Notes: a model not told the origin generated them from the sequence alone. A DNA stretch of 64,000 bases from DASQDN01 sp963825845 (GCA_963825845.1 CAWGVL010000027.1:62001-126000); one strand, 5' to 3'. Numbered from the stretch's first letter, positions 1 through 11,296 are shown. Numbers and translations: made by a program.

Positions 1-2464
1 CCCGCGCTTGTGGCGGTGACGTCCGGCGCGATCGTCCGCTACACTCTGCTGTACAAAGGCGTTCTCACTACGGTGCCGCGCCTGGAGGCTGCGGGATCAA
101 AAGGTGGCCCGGGCTCCGACGTCTACACGTGGTTCAAATTCTCTGATCGATCGATCATCAAGAACGGAGATGCGGTTCCTCTCCAAAGAGGACTAGACGA
201 AAAGGGCGGGCTGCTCGGCGCTCCTTACTGGGACTGCGAATGGAGCGAACCTCCCGGCCGGTACTTCATCGGCTGCCGCATCCAAAGCCGCGCGCGTTAC
301 ACAACAACCTGGTGCTTCTATGGCCAACGGGTTGCCGAGGTCGATTCCTTACTGTCTCCCATGCTTGCTGAGGTGAAGGATAACGGCCCGGTTCACCCCG
401 ACGAAGCGATCAGCCATTGGGCGCAATATGTCGAGACGGTGCAAGACGCAGCCGCGCTTTTCCCACCGGTCACCCCTGCCGATGTGAAGCGACGGGAATA
501 CGAACTCAAACCGCTCCTGGCGCACTTGGATGGCCTGAAGAAGAAACTCGGTCCATATGAGGACCGGAAATTCCATCGGTTTCCCGTGAGTGCGATGCAC
601 ATCAGCGTCGTCGATCAGCAAACGCGTCAACTGAACGTTTTTGTCGTCAAAGTCGAGTCAAAACCTGCGTACGAAGAGGTAGTGTCCGTCGGCGAGCGTG
701 GCGGATGGCGGCGTGTCAAGCACCCTCCGCAAGAGCGCTGGATGCTCATCGACTGGAACATTCCAACCCGTCCGGACATCTGTCAGGAGGCGGGAGGTCT
801 TGGTGAAACGGACAAAGACGTGATCGAGAACGCCTTCGCAGCATGGAATTTCAGCGGCAATCGATACGAGACCGGGCGCGTTCAAAGTATTCACTGAAGA
901 TTAAGGACATTGAGATCATCGGCGCGTTCGACACCAATGGACGTACGGCTTGGGACACGCTCGTCCTCGGGCTCAACTACATATCGCAAGGCGCCATGAT
1001 CGTGGTCGGTGTCGCGGCATTGCTGGTACCTGTGCCCGGAGCGCAGATCGTATCGAGCTTCATGTGGGCGGCGATCATGTCGAGCACCGCTTCGTCGGCC
1101 ATCAGCATGGCGCAGCGTATTGACGAAGGCTCCGGCACATGGAAGGAGAATGCAATCGATGGTCTTACGATCATCGCCAATGTGTTCGCAGGCGTAGGAA
1201 CCGTCGCTCGAACAGCAGCTGCGGCGCGCGCTTCTGCTACTCGCGGAGCATGGGCCGAAGGCGCTCAGATGATCTTCAAGCAAGAGTTGCCGGCGATTGC
1301 AATCGAGAGTCGAGCGGCTGGTCAGGCGCTAAGGCAAGGGAATAAGGCCGCGCGCTGGATGCTCATCGGCCAAGTCGCGGCCGATGCAGCGCAAGGCATT
1401 CTCGTTCTCGACCAGCATCTCGAAGAATACAACAGCATCATGAGCGACCGGTCGATGTCCCCGCGCACCCGCGTCGACCGTCTGCTGAGTTGGATCAGTC
1501 GAGTTGTTGGCGATGCCGGCTTGATGTATGTCAGCTTTCGAGGCTCGAAGGCCGAGTTAGATGCCGGCAAGAAGAAAAACAAACATCTGAAGGGCGACGG
1601 GCAGGGGCCAAAGAGCGGTGGCGAATTATCAGATAGAAAGTTCGATGACGTATCGAAGACCCTCGAAGTCCGCCCCGTCGACGAGAAACTAGACAAAGTA
1701 GGAACGAAGAAGAGCCGATTTAAGTTGACGCGAATGTTCCTGCGGAAGGCCACACAAACCCCGATAAAAAAAACGGTAATAACCTTCAGACCAAACACAA
1801 AACCGTCGCGCACACATCCATGCAGCACGACCAGCACGTGGTTGGGACGAAGAAGCGAAGGATCACGAAGGAGTATTTCGAATCGCGCCCACCCGATATG
1901 TGGAGGGTCCCTCCGAAGGTCGGTGACTACAGCATTACTCTGGTCCGCAAGTTCCCCGGCTACGAGGGGAGCATGGCGCATGACGTGAAGTTTGTGGCGC
2001 ATTTCACGGGCGACACCATAAAGGTTGACATCGTCGAGACACATCGCCGTGTTGCCGACGCGCCAGATGCTTTGGCTGCGAAAGATGATCCAAAAGTGGG
2101 GTTGATCGTAAAGGGCGACCGGTTGTTTGTCGAGGAGCTGAATGCCGCGGAACTGTATCCCTTCATGTTCGAACGATTCGAGAAGACCGCAGCGCAAACC
2201 GGTCGGCAGGTTGAATACATCGCTGGCGAATTTGCGTATCACAACTTCCGGGAAGTCGAAGCGGCGCTGAAGAAAGACCCATCCTTGTTCATCGACAAGG
2301 CAAACGGATACATTCACCCGGATGCCCTGAAAGCTTCAAAGACATGGCACTATTGGGAAGAGTACGCTCAGAAGCACGGCTATGAACTTGTACCGGATGG
2401 CCCAATCGAGTTCTCTCCATTCGACCAAATGATCAAATGGCGGTTCCGGATCGTACGGCCGTAA
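1..2464 (+). CDS. C-terminal part of a large polymorphic-toxin-like protein (5' partial, two frameshifts)
   Basis: The reading frame is open to the left edge, so the protein starts outside the window. Frame 1 runs to about 890, frame 3 continues to about 1740, and frame 2 finishes at 2464; I read this as one protein with two one-base frame changes. The first part has an aromatic stretch (YTTTWCFYG) and ends WMLIDWNIPTRPD. The middle is a helical, hydrophobic region (ALLVPVPGAQIVSSFMWAAI; AADAAQGILVLDQHLEEY; DAGLMYVSFRGS). This layout resembles the scaffold before the toxin tip in large DUF4157/eCIS-type exported toxins, which I know from memory only. The last 215 residues (about 1820-2464) are soluble, unlike anything I can name, and sit where a toxin domain would be. 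Two unknown genes follow closely and could be immunity or accessory genes. Function is inference. Confidence 0.5.
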
Positions 2465-2470
2465 GCGAGG

Positions 2471-3374
2471 ATGATCATGGCACACTACTCGGAAATTCTT
2501 GGTGAAGTTGTGGATGACATTCGCTTGCGGCGTCGCGCCGGCGAGAAAGTCTCGGAAATCATCGCATATTTAGCGACACTCGACCTGCACATTTCACAAA
2601 TCGCCGAATATCTCGATCAGGCGTTCTGCCTGCCCGGGGATCGACCCAGCCTGCTCCTCATGCCTGCGGAAGCGAACGGGATGCCGAATGCTGAGGTCCT
2701 GGACCGGCGATTCGGTCCCGTGGTGGATAAGGCTCGCCCAAGCTGGGCAAGAGCGCAACCTTATCCGGACCTGATGCGCAGGCGTGACCGGCATACCTTC
2801 CGCGAAGTCGCCGTGCTCACCGATACAATTCTGATTGTTCGTGCTGCGGATCGCCACATCGCTAGATATATCGGCCGCTCTAACTTCTATCCTTGCCCGC
2901 CATACCTGGCTGCAGTGGCTAGAGCAACAGAACCCAATCGGGGTCTTATGGCCGCCGATCCGAACGATCCGCGGTTCATGAGTTTGCTCTCGGCCCGCTT
3001 TCCGAATTTGTCGTACCGGCAGTACGCCGACAGCATGTCAGGTACAGGATTTCAAGTCGCATCCGGCCAAGAAGGATACATTGTCCGAGGTTCGATGGGC
3101 CAAAGCTTCTACCTTGGGTATCAACTTATTGGCGCATACTCGGGGCGCACCACCGCAGCGCGTGGACCGGGCGGAAGGGGAAATGCTGCGCGCACTTCTG
3201 AATCGCAGCCTTGGCGAGGAACTCATACAGTGGGGACCCTACAAACAGGCGGAGTATGGAACATCAGAACCCCAAGCGCCCGCTCTTGTGTTCTACCCCG
3301 ATGGTCAGGTGGAGGCGAGACTAACGGATGTCCAACTCGGCAGCCTATATCGTGACCTGAGGATCCCGGCATGA
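2471..3374 (+). CDS. Unknown soluble protein downstream of the toxin-like gene (one frameshift)
   Basis: Not recognised. The start lies 6 nt after the stop of the preceding gene; ATG at 2471 or, better spaced from GAGG, ATG at 2477. Frame 2 codes a soluble protein (MAHYSEILGEVVDDIRLRRR...) until about 3140; the end (GEELIQWGPYKQAEYG ... SLYRDLRIPA) is in frame 3, so I place one indel near 3120-3180. Total about 300 aa. The stop overlaps the next start as ATGA at 3371-3374, so the two are probably translated together. No signal peptide or membrane segment is visible. Position directly after a toxin-like gene makes an immunity or accessory role possible, but nothing in the sequence proves it. 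Confidence 0.5.
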
Positions 3375-4135
3375 ATATTGAATGGTCAAGGGCCGAGCGC
3401 AACCGTCTACTAAAGTTGCGCTCGGAGGCGTTGGCTCAACACGAAGCGGCGATGACACTAGTCGGTTTGTACCCGCCTTACAGCAAGGCTGAAGTGGAAG
3501 CGCTGGCCGGCGCACGAGAAGCAATGGGACGGGTGAGAAGCGCGGAAGAAGAGTACTTCGAAAAGCTGCCCGCCGTCGTGATGGGACATTGTCCGTTCGA
3601 CGGCAGGCCGCTACTCCGTACCTATGATCCATTCGGTCTCGATGGACCATGGTGGCGCCCGGAAGCGAATCCGCCGGAGCCGCCCGCGTGTCCGCATTTC
3701 TGTGTGGTGACGGGCGCTGTCAACGAACGCGCGCTCACGTCAGCTTCCTCCGAGTGGACGACTTACCCCGGACCCACGATGCCGTACGTGATTCAGCGCC
3801 TGCTCGATATGCCCGGTATGATTGCTACACTCACGGCGATACCGGATGCGTACGTGACCGCTTACTTTGCCGAGCGCAAACCGAAGATCGAGTTGCTGAC
3901 AGCGCCTTGGCCGCGAACCAACTTCAGCTACACCACGCAGATGAGCATCGATTCCTGGCGAATACCCAATGACGTCTGGGATTTTGAGTTAACGCCCTGG
4001 ATAGCCAAAGGAAAACTCGCGACTTCGACACCCATGGAGATAAAAGGTACATGGGATCGTGTCGGGGTGCGCGGCCGAGTGATCCAATCGTTCGGCAGAC
4101 CCGACGGCACGCAAATCTGGCCGATGCCGCACTGA
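3371..4135 (+). CDS. Unknown protein with a GHCPFDG motif
   Basis: An intact 254-aa frame starting in the ATGA overlap with the upstream gene. The N-terminal 70 residues are charged and helical. At about residue 72 comes GHCPFDGRPL followed by DPFGLDGPWW; a second Cys pair (ACPHFC) lies about 30 residues on. Four Cys/His-type ligands in this arrangement suggest a small metal-binding ribbon, but I cannot confirm it. The C-terminal half is rich in Trp and Pro. I have a vague memory of similar CP-x-DG/FGLDGPWW proteins beside secreted effectors, which would fit the toxin-like gene two places upstream. No function assigned. It converges on the phosphatase gene with a gap of only 7 nt. Confidence 0.55.
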   Translation: MNIEWSRAERNRLLKLRSEALAQHEAAMTLVGLYPPYSKAEVEALAGAREAMGRVRSAEEEYFEKLPAVVMGHCPFDGRPLLRTYDPFGLDGPWWRPEANPPEPPACPHFCVVTGAVNERALTSASSEWTTYPGPTMPYVIQRLLDMPGMIATLTAIPDAYVTAYFAERKPKIELLTAPWPRTNFSYTTQMSIDSWRIPNDVWDFELTPWIAKGKLATSTPMEIKGTWDRVGVRGRVIQSFGRPDGTQIWPMPH

Positions 4136-4142
4136 CGAGAAT

Positions 4143-5392
4143 CTAATCCAAACTCACGCGCAGCGGCAGAGTCACTTTTTGACCATCCTTTGTGACCACC
4201 TCCGTTGGCAACGCAAACATCGGTGTGATCCGCATCTCACGACCTTGAATCTCGACCGACAGGAAATGTAAACCAGCAGCCCAGCCCTCGATCTGGGCAC
4301 GATCCATCGATTCGCGCACATCCCCGGTCCGCAACTCGCCCCCCGCGCCCGAAACCACATACCGGATCCCTCCGGTCTCTCCGTTCTTCTTACTGAATTG
4401 GAAATTGTGTTCGTGACCCGTAAATACGACCTTCACGCCTTCGCGCTTAAATGATTCAACAAAATGCGAAAGTTCGTCGGCGGTCGCAGGATGGCGAGGG
4501 CCTGCGTTGAAAGGCGGATGGTGAAAGTAGGGGATCTTCCAGGGTGTTCGCGATTGACCGAGATTTTCCTGCAGCCACTTGTATTGATCGCCGTCTTTCG
4601 AATACGCTGCTCTCGGCGGCCCGCTCTCGCTGTTGGTTGTGCTGTCGAGTGCAAAAAAGTCCGCCAGGCCTCCGTATGTGAAACGGTAGTACCGCGAAGG
4701 CACGTGAGCCGGAAAGAAGAAGTTGTCGAGATACGCCACGAGATCAGCGCGAGTCTCTGTTTCATTCCCGTCATGATTGCCCAGGGAGGGGAGAAAAGGG
4801 AATGCTCGCGATGATGGCTTGGTACGGACGAAAGAAGCGAGACTCCCAATCCGTATCCGCGGCGCCAGTATTATTGAACCGCAGAGTGAAACTGAGTTTG
4901 CCGTAGAGATTGTCGCCGGTTGTGATGACGAACCGTACCGGGTTATCACCGGACTGCTTTTGAAACTCCTGGACCATCATCGCCGCAACGCTTCTTTGAG
5001 CGGCGTCACCACTGCCGAAGTCGCCGATAACAAGAAAGCGCAACTTATCAGCTTTCTCCGCCCAGCGTGCGCACGCGCCCTTTGCCGACGGCTCTCCGGT
5101 TCACCAGCACCTCGTATGGATACTCGGTGTCGGGCTTTAATCCGGTTACGTCGATCCAGTTCTTGTCCACAACCTGAAGGTCTTTTCCATCGATCCGCAC
5201 GACCGCCGGTCCATGCGATTTAGAACTGCGTCCGATCGTGTTCTCTCCCGAGGTAGTTCCCCAGGCCAGGAGCACGTTAGTCGGTCCCAGGTCACCGACG
5301 TACGTGTAGAATTTCTGCGGGAATGCGCCAGGCGCGAACACCAAAAAGAGCGTCAGCGCACAGGTGGTGGTGGGTAGGATGGCTTGAAACAC
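4143..5392 (-). CDS. Secreted purple-acid-phosphatase-like metallophosphoesterase (two frameshifts)
   Basis: Three reading frames join into one protein of about 415 aa. Residues 1-26 are a signal peptide (CALTLFLVFAPGAFPQ). Then comes a fibronectin-like domain as in purple acid phosphatases (VTGLKPDTEYPYEVLVNRR). The catalytic calcineurin-like domain shows all expected metal-ligand blocks: VIGDFGSGD, TTGDN, SLGNHDGN and FTGHEHNF. The first frame change is at about 5045-5060, in a G-rich run; the second is near 4790-4805, next to GNHD. Every catalytic block is present once, which argues for indel errors and not decay. The enzyme would hydrolyse phosphate esters in the periplasm or outside. It is the last gene of a minus-strand series with two kinase-like proteins; gap to the gene upstream is 82 nt. 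Confidence 0.8.
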
Positions 5393-5474
5393 AATCGGAT
5401 CCCGGAGTCAGGCAAGCAAACGGGGCATACCGACCTTAGACGCGAGCGCGCTGGCTTTGATTTCCAAAAGAGGC

Positions 5475-6910
5475 CTACCAGTGACGCTCTATTCCGACTA
5501 CCTGGACGTTTCCGCTGGTGCTGCGCACGTAAACATCGACACTCTTCTTCGGATCTTCGGCGACGATCTGTACCACGGCATATCCATCCCGGAGTGACGG
5601 CAGACTGTCGGATGTCGTGCCCGGGATCGGGGCGCGCGCGCTGCTCTCGTTGTCAAAAGTTGACCACTGATACTGGTACGTCCTGGGCGCGTGGAATCCA
5701 TTCTTCACAGCCAGATCATCGAAACGCAGACGGCCGTTGTCAAGCGCGAAATTGTCGAGCGGTAGCACCACGGCGAAATATGTTCGTCCGATCTTCTCCC
5801 GGCGCTTCATCAGGGACTGGATCAGGTACTCATTGCCTGGTTCACTGGAGTATTCCGCAAGCTTGACAATGGCGCGGACTTCAGGCCCGGTAAATGCCAT
5901 TACCTGCTTCGCAGCCCAGAACTCGTCCAATCGAACAGCGGGACATACCCTGCGCGCGGGCTCTTGGGCTGAAACGCTTCTGCCCCGAAGACGGCGCTGA
6001 AATCGATCAGGTGGTGCTTGATAAATCTATTTCCGTCTTCTTCGACCAGCATGTCGAGGCTATTAAGGGATTTAGAATCATTGTGATTGACCCACGCGGC
6101 GAACACTCGCAAACCTCGCAAATCGCGGCGGTGCTCATGCGGAATGATGTCGTTGGGATCATCCGTGCGAGTGCCGAAGTAACGGAACGGACCGGCTGGC
6201 TTGCCTTTCAGGAATAAACTTGCAATTCCACGGAATCTCCCGTTAGGATCGCGGGGCAACCGGTTCAAAACGCCCTCGATGTCCGACTGGCGCATCTTCC
6301 GCGTGACGCCGCGGTAATCTACGAACTCAGTCTTTTCATCGACCAGCAATTGCTCGGGTCCGAAGTAAACCAAATAGTTCTCCGGCGTATTGTAGCCGAG
6401 CGCGTAGAATATCTTCGAACCCATCACGTCCGCGCCTGTCCCCTGTTCGAAGTTATCGATAGTGTCGAACTTCAGTTGGTACAACCGGCCTTTCCCATCC
6501 CTGATCGTGAACCCGGGTGTGACACCTTCCGTCTTCGCTGCAACCACACGCCACGGCGACTCTTTGGAAGGAGAGTTCGAATTTCCTGGACCACGGACCA
6601 ACTCTTCTATCGACATCCGGCGCTTAGTATGACGGTTTGTATACCAGGTACTATCCGGCACCTCGCCCAGGGTGTTGACGGCACCGGCGGGGATCGGATG
6701 TCCGGGCGTCTGCTTCTCCCCCGGTTTCACGAATGTCATGGAAAAGAAGTCATAGACATCCGATAGCTTCCGATTGTTGGCCTGTTCGACTCTCATGGGT
6801 TTCGGCATGTGCCAAAGCGGGTCGTCGTCGTAAAATCTGGGCGCATTCGCGCCAGCCGCAGTTGCAAGCAGAGTCGCCGTTATCAGAACACGTTGTTGAA
6901 CTTTACCCAT
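5475..6910 (-). CDS. Exported kinase-like-fold protein (second of the pair; one frameshift)
   Basis: About 478 aa. The first 22 residues look like a signal peptide (VLITATLLATAAGANA). The middle has YQLKFDTIDN followed by a segment ending ALGYNTPENYLVYFG, then VFAAWVNHNDSKSLNSLDML and KHHLIDFSAVFG. The spacing of a Lys-containing strand, an N/D-rich loop (HND...N) and a DF block resembles the ATP site of atypical kinases (HipA, CotH, PI3/4-kinase-like), so a kinase-like fold is plausible but unproven. A frame change near 5910-5930 separates the N-terminal 330 aa from a 150-aa tail. The start overlaps the end of the upstream barrel gene by 28 nt, so translation is probably coupled. The alternative is a non-enzymatic envelope protein. 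Confidence 0.5.
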
Positions 6911-8143
6911 ACCTGAAACCCTTCGTGACTGAATCCTGCGTCAACTCTCATGAACACCGTATTTCGCGCGTTGAATCTCATTCCGATTCCGTACGCCGCT
7001 TCGAGGTCGTGAACATTCCAGTCCTTTTTGCTGTGAAACACCTTTCCGGCGTCTCCAAAGATCGCCATATCCATGCCTGCGAAGATCTCGTACCTGTACT
7101 CGGCATTGAAGACGATCAGGTTGTCATCATAGAAACGAAACGGGCGGAAACCCCGGAGGTCATTTGAGCCGCCGAGAGTGGGCTGCATATAGAACGGTAG
7201 CGACTGATTGCGGTTCTTGTAGGTCAACTCGGATCGAGCGCGCAATGCGATCACCCGGCGTTGATTGAACAAGGGTATGTACTGCTGTGCTTCCAACTCC
7301 AACCTTCGGTGCGTATGCTGCTGCAAGTCGCACATCTTTGTTGTACGTAAAGCGTGCAAGATAGTTTCCACCGCTCCGAGGTCCTCCGGGTATGTCGCGG
7401 TAGTCGAACTGAGCAAAGACCCCGCCCTGCAGGAAATCTGTCTGACGATCAATACCCACAGTACCGGGTTCGACCCGTGCGCCGAATTCCGTGTTCGACG
7501 ACGCGCGGGTAAGGCGTGTAAATTTGTTCAGTTGACACTCGGCTCTCGTGCGTGCCGGGCCCGACATTGATCTCCGTAAATCCACCCGTCACACCCGCAC
7601 GAAAATGGCGCGACGGTCGACTCCGCTCGCAAACGAGAAGTTTGTATCCTCCAGCCGGTAATTGCTTCGGCCCGTCTTCTCAGAATCTGGACCCTGACCG
7701 TAGTAGTCCATACGAGGGAAGTTTCGATGGGTCGCGTGCAGTTCAAAAAACGCATGCTCGTCGACGAGCCTGGGAAACGCGAGTTTGACGTCGTATAACT
7801 GGTACTGACTTAACGAAAACTGTGTCGTGACGCGAAAGCGCACATCTCCGCTGGCGAGATCATCGCGAAAATACTCCGGACCTAACGCGAATCCCGACCC
7901 CGTGACCAGGCCGCCCATACGCGCTCGTAAACCGCCTATCCCGTACGTAATCTTTTCCAGGATGTGCTTCTCACGGAAAGCAACAAAGTTCTGTTCGGTT
8001 TTTGACGCGGTCTCAGGCGTTAGTTTCGCCGCTTTTTTCTGACGCGCCTGCTGGATTTCTTCGACTCGCGACTGCGGCTGCTGGGCATAGACAACTACAA
8101 GAAATGTCAAAAGACAGACGACCGTCTTAGGCACAGGTGTCAT
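6883..8143 (-). CDS. Omp85/BamA-like outer-membrane barrel protein (several frameshifts)
   Basis: Signal peptide at the start (VVCLLTFLVVVYA), a short coiled, Lys/Gln-rich stretch, then beta-barrel strands: YGIGGLRARMGG, RVTTQFSLSQYQLYDVKLAF, and at the end LGGSNDLRGFRPFRF, NAEYRYEIFAG and FGDAGKVF. The LGG...LRGFRxxRF block is the hallmark region of the surface-antigen (D15) barrel in the BamA/TamA family, and the protein ends in Phe, as such barrels do. No POTRA domains are visible, so it is a short barrel-only member (about 420 aa). At least three frame changes occur between 7150 and 7600. It may export or anchor the neighbouring exported proteins, or be a simple porin; the sequence does not decide. 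Confidence 0.7.
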
Positions 8144-8190
8144 AGGCGTCGAAACACAACGTAACTGGTCTGTATCCTATTCCGATTGGT

Positions 8191-9150
8191 CTAGGGAAGA
8201 GATACTTCAGGAGTCTTACGCGGCATTCCGGTCAAAACCAGATCTTCACCCTTGGTACTGATCTCGCGATCGAAGTGTGCGACGATCAGGTCGCGGCGCC
8301 CTAAGATAGCGCTGATCTCCTCAGGTCGCAAGTACGCCCCGAGCTCCTTCTTCAGTTGGAGTGTGTTCAATTGCCGAAGTGCGCGAAGCACCTTGTGATC
8401 GATCCGTCCGGGAAGCGCATTCTTTTTCTGCAACGCAACCATTGTCCGAAATGCTCGCGTATGATCAATCATCCAGACCTTCCAGTCGGGGGTAATTAGA
8501 AGATTGCCCTGGTTCCGATCCGTGTTGTAGATCAATTGATCAAAGACTCTAACGGTGTTTAACTCATCGACCCAAAACTGCGATGCCGGAGGCTTTATGC
8601 CGCGGTCACGGCGTTCGGCCTCGGTTATCCAAATGTTGTCCAACCACCAGGTCATCGAACCGATTTTGCCATCCAACTCGCGTTCGACAGACATCGGGAT
8701 GTTATTAACTGACACCATCCTGCCGAGGCGAAACGCTGCAATGTTGAATTTGTACGAATCTCTGAAATTCTTCTCGACCGTTCCCTCTGCGCCTCGAAAA
8801 ACGGGTTTGTAGATGTCGATGGGCTGAAACTGCGCGTCGTGAGTCAGTTTTCCATCCGAAAGCGTCGCTCTGGTACGCTCCGTCGTTCCGGACTCGAGCT
8901 TCTTCTGAGCGACAACGTTGGCTGTTCTGAGGAACAGCTCCATTTCGCTGTCGCTGAGCTTGGGTTCCGGCTTCAGCGCAGGAGGATTCGTATCTGCAGC
9001 GGAGTTGCTCTCGCGCACAGGGGGATTGGAACCCGTTTTTAACGTGAGGTCCTGCGGAGTCTGTGGTTTAGGCTGGGTCGCCGGTGCTTGAGCGAACGCA
9101 GAGATCGTCAGGAAGAGTAATGCGGGAAGTAAAACAGGCGTTACGCGCAT
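8191..9150 (-). CDS. Exported kinase-like-fold protein (first of the pair)
   Basis: Intact, 319 aa when started at the ATG at 9150, which gives a clean signal peptide (LLPALLFLTISAFAQAP); the frame is open further upstream but that part is the tail of the TPR gene in another frame. After a Pro-rich linker, the fold shows FDQLIYNTDRNQGNLL and VWMIDHTRAF. The D-R-N-x-x-N catalytic-loop pattern followed by an I-D metal-binding block is that of PI3/PI4-kinase-like and HipA-like proteins, so this is the better supported of the two kinase-like genes. The nucleotide-binding Lys is not obvious. Location would be periplasmic, where ATP is scarce, so a non-ATP donor or loss of activity is possible. Gap to the barrel gene is 47 nt. 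Confidence 0.6.
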   Translation of the reverse strand: MRVTPVLLPALLFLTISAFAQAPATQPKPQTPQDLTLKTGSNPPVRESNSAADTNPPALKPEPKLSDSEMELFLRTANVVAQKKLESGTTERTRATLSDGKLTHDAQFQPIDIYKPVFRGAEGTVEKNFRDSYKFNIAAFRLGRMVSVNNIPMSVERELDGKIGSMTWWLDNIWITEAERRDRGIKPPASQFWVDELNTVRVFDQLIYNTDRNQGNLLITPDWKVWMIDHTRAFRTMVALQKKNALPGRIDHKVLRALRQLNTLQLKKELGAYLRPEEISAILGRRDLIVAHFDREISTKGEDLVLTGMPRKTPEVSLP

Positions 9151-9199
9151 AGGATACAGGCTCGCTGTGAAGACGCGCAACGCCTTGGGTATGTTTCTG

Positions 9200-11296
9200 T
9201 TACTGCTGCTTAGGCGTGCCGCGCTCCCCCGATTCGCGGGCCAGACGAACCTTAGCGGAATCCAACTTCTTCTGAACCTTGGCCATCTCACTTGCATCGC
9301 GCTCACTCGGCGAAGAATTCTCCCATTCCTTCAGTGACAATTGCCAGTGCTCAATGGCATCTTTTAGATTGCCCTGCTTGAAGTAGACATCTCCCAAATG
9401 ATCGTGAACCGTCGGATCCTTTGAAAAACGATCGATCGCTCGACGAAGGTATTCTTCTGCCTTCGGCAAGTCACCCGACTGATAATACGCCCATCCAAGA
9501 CTGTCTAAGTAGGCGCCGTTATCCGGGTCGAGTTCGAGCGCTTGCTTGATAATGTCCAGGGCTTCGCTAACCCGCGATATTGCGGTCGGCGAGCATGTAG
9601 CCCAGATAGTTCAGCGCGGAAGCGTTCTTTGGATTCAGCTCCAGAACTTTGCGGAACTCGGTCTCGGCGGCATCGTACTTCTTCATCTTTTCGTACATCG
9701 CGCCGCGCATGAAAGCGATCGATTCTTTTTCCTCCTTCGAGTCCGACAAGCTTGTCCGCTGCGTCGATCGCCTTGGCCATCTCGGTGTAGTTCTTGGCCT
9801 TTTCGTACACTTGCGCAAGGCTAATGTATGTCTCTCGGTCGTTCTTGCCGTCAAGGAGCTTCTTCAGTTCGGCCGCTGCATCGTCGGCGCGACCGACCTC
9901 GGCCAGCACCGAGGCACGAACGGACAGGAGGACTTTGTCGTCCGGATATTTCTTGGAAGCAGCGTCCGCCTCCTCGACCGCTTTTTGAATTCCTTTGCGA
10001 TACGGTATGTGTCGATAATCTGCGCTTCGGCACGGGCGCCGAGCGAGGAATCCAGGTCTGCGATCTGGCGGAACGTTGCGACTGCATCGTTGTACTGTTC
10101 CGTCGCCTCGATACATCAATCCGAGCCGCTCGAGCAGCAACGCCGCGATTCCCTTTCTCGCCGCTGCTATAGCTTCTCTTTGCGGTGCTGATCAGCAAGT
10201 CCTTCAGCGTGTCGATCGCCTCAGTTGTCTTGCCTTCCGCTTCGAGGATATTCACCTCGTTGTACAGCACTTCGAGTTTTCGGGTTCGATCGCGAGGGCC
10301 TTGCTCGAAGCCTCTCGAGCTTTCCCGAAGTCTTTCTTCTGCCGGTAGATCTGCGATATCCGAAGTTGCGACTGCCAGTCCTTCGGGTCGTTGGCCGCGA
10401 TTTCCTTGTACACGGCCAGCGCTTCATCGTACTTGTCGGCCAGCAGCAGATTCTGCGCGTACGCTCGCTTCAGTTCGGGTTTCGGGCTGGAGTTCAAACG
10501 CACGGCGCAATGTCTCGGCAGCGAGTCCGTAGTCTCGCAACTGTTCATATTGACTGGCGAGCGCCATCAAGGTGCGCAGCGAGGGATTCTTTTCCGTCAA
10601 GCGCTTCAACAGTTCCGACGAACGCTGGCTGTTGCCGAGATCTGCATACACAACCGCGAGACCGGTGAGCGCGTCCTCGTGATTCGGATCGATCTCGAGT
10701 ACCTTTTTGTAGGCTTTCTCGGCTTCAACCGAGTTCTGCGCGATCTTCTGCAGCCGTCCCAGCATGAGCCACGTATCAACGTCTTTCGGCTCGGCTGTCG
10801 GTGATCTTCGTGTACTGCTCGATCGCCTTCTTCAACATCTCGTCGTTGACCTTGCCCTGCTGCGAATCGCCGATCATCCGCGTGTAGATGCGGCCCAGAA
10901 TGCGGCGAGCATTCATGTCGGCGGGATTCGCGCGAAGGGCGTCTTCGGCTTCCTGCACGGCCTCGCGAAGCCGTCCGGACTGAACGTAAAGGTCAGACAA
11001 TTCCTCACTGATGAAGGTTGCGGCCGGATCGGCCTTAAGCGCGAGCTAAGATTGTCGATAGCCCTATTCAGGAAGTCGCCCTTATTTCCTGCCTGCTCGG
11101 CGTACATGTGGCCGAGAGTGTAGTGGTAGTAGGCTGTTGAGCGATGCAGCCGTCTTATTCGCCGGTGCACTCTGGCCGGCTAATTGGGCGACCGCGGTGA
11201 CGCCAATGGCCACGGCACGGCAGCGAATGCAGAAACCTGGATCGGGATCATGAGAAACAAAAGGCGGGGGACCGCAAATCCTCCAAATACTAGCAT
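9200..11296 (-). CDS. Secreted tetratricopeptide-repeat protein (many frameshifts)
   Basis: One long TPR protein of about 690 aa broken into at least seven frames. The start is placed at ATG 11296, which opens a hydrophobic signal sequence (RLLFLMIPIQVSAFAAV). TPR units can be read across the whole span, for example YYHYTLGHMYAEQAG, ALTGLAVVYADLGN, KDWQSQLRISQIYRQK, ASALNYLGYMLADRN and PTVHDHLGDVYFKQG. The end is a Lys/Arg-rich tail. TPRs bind proteins, so this could be a periplasmic scaffold. It heads a minus-strand series (49 nt to the first kinase-like gene) and is transcribed away from purH. The high number of frame changes makes the exact protein unreliable. Confidence 0.7.

Noticed and set aside
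1322..2317. 331-aa open frame on the minus strand opposite the toxin-like gene
   Set aside because: It is antisense to a well-supported plus-strand frame, has no ribosome site, and its sequence has no domain-like pattern.
9151..9306. N-terminal extension of the kinase-like gene to 9306
   Set aside because: It would overlap the TPR coding end and lacks a signal peptide; the ATG at 9150 gives a clean signal peptide.
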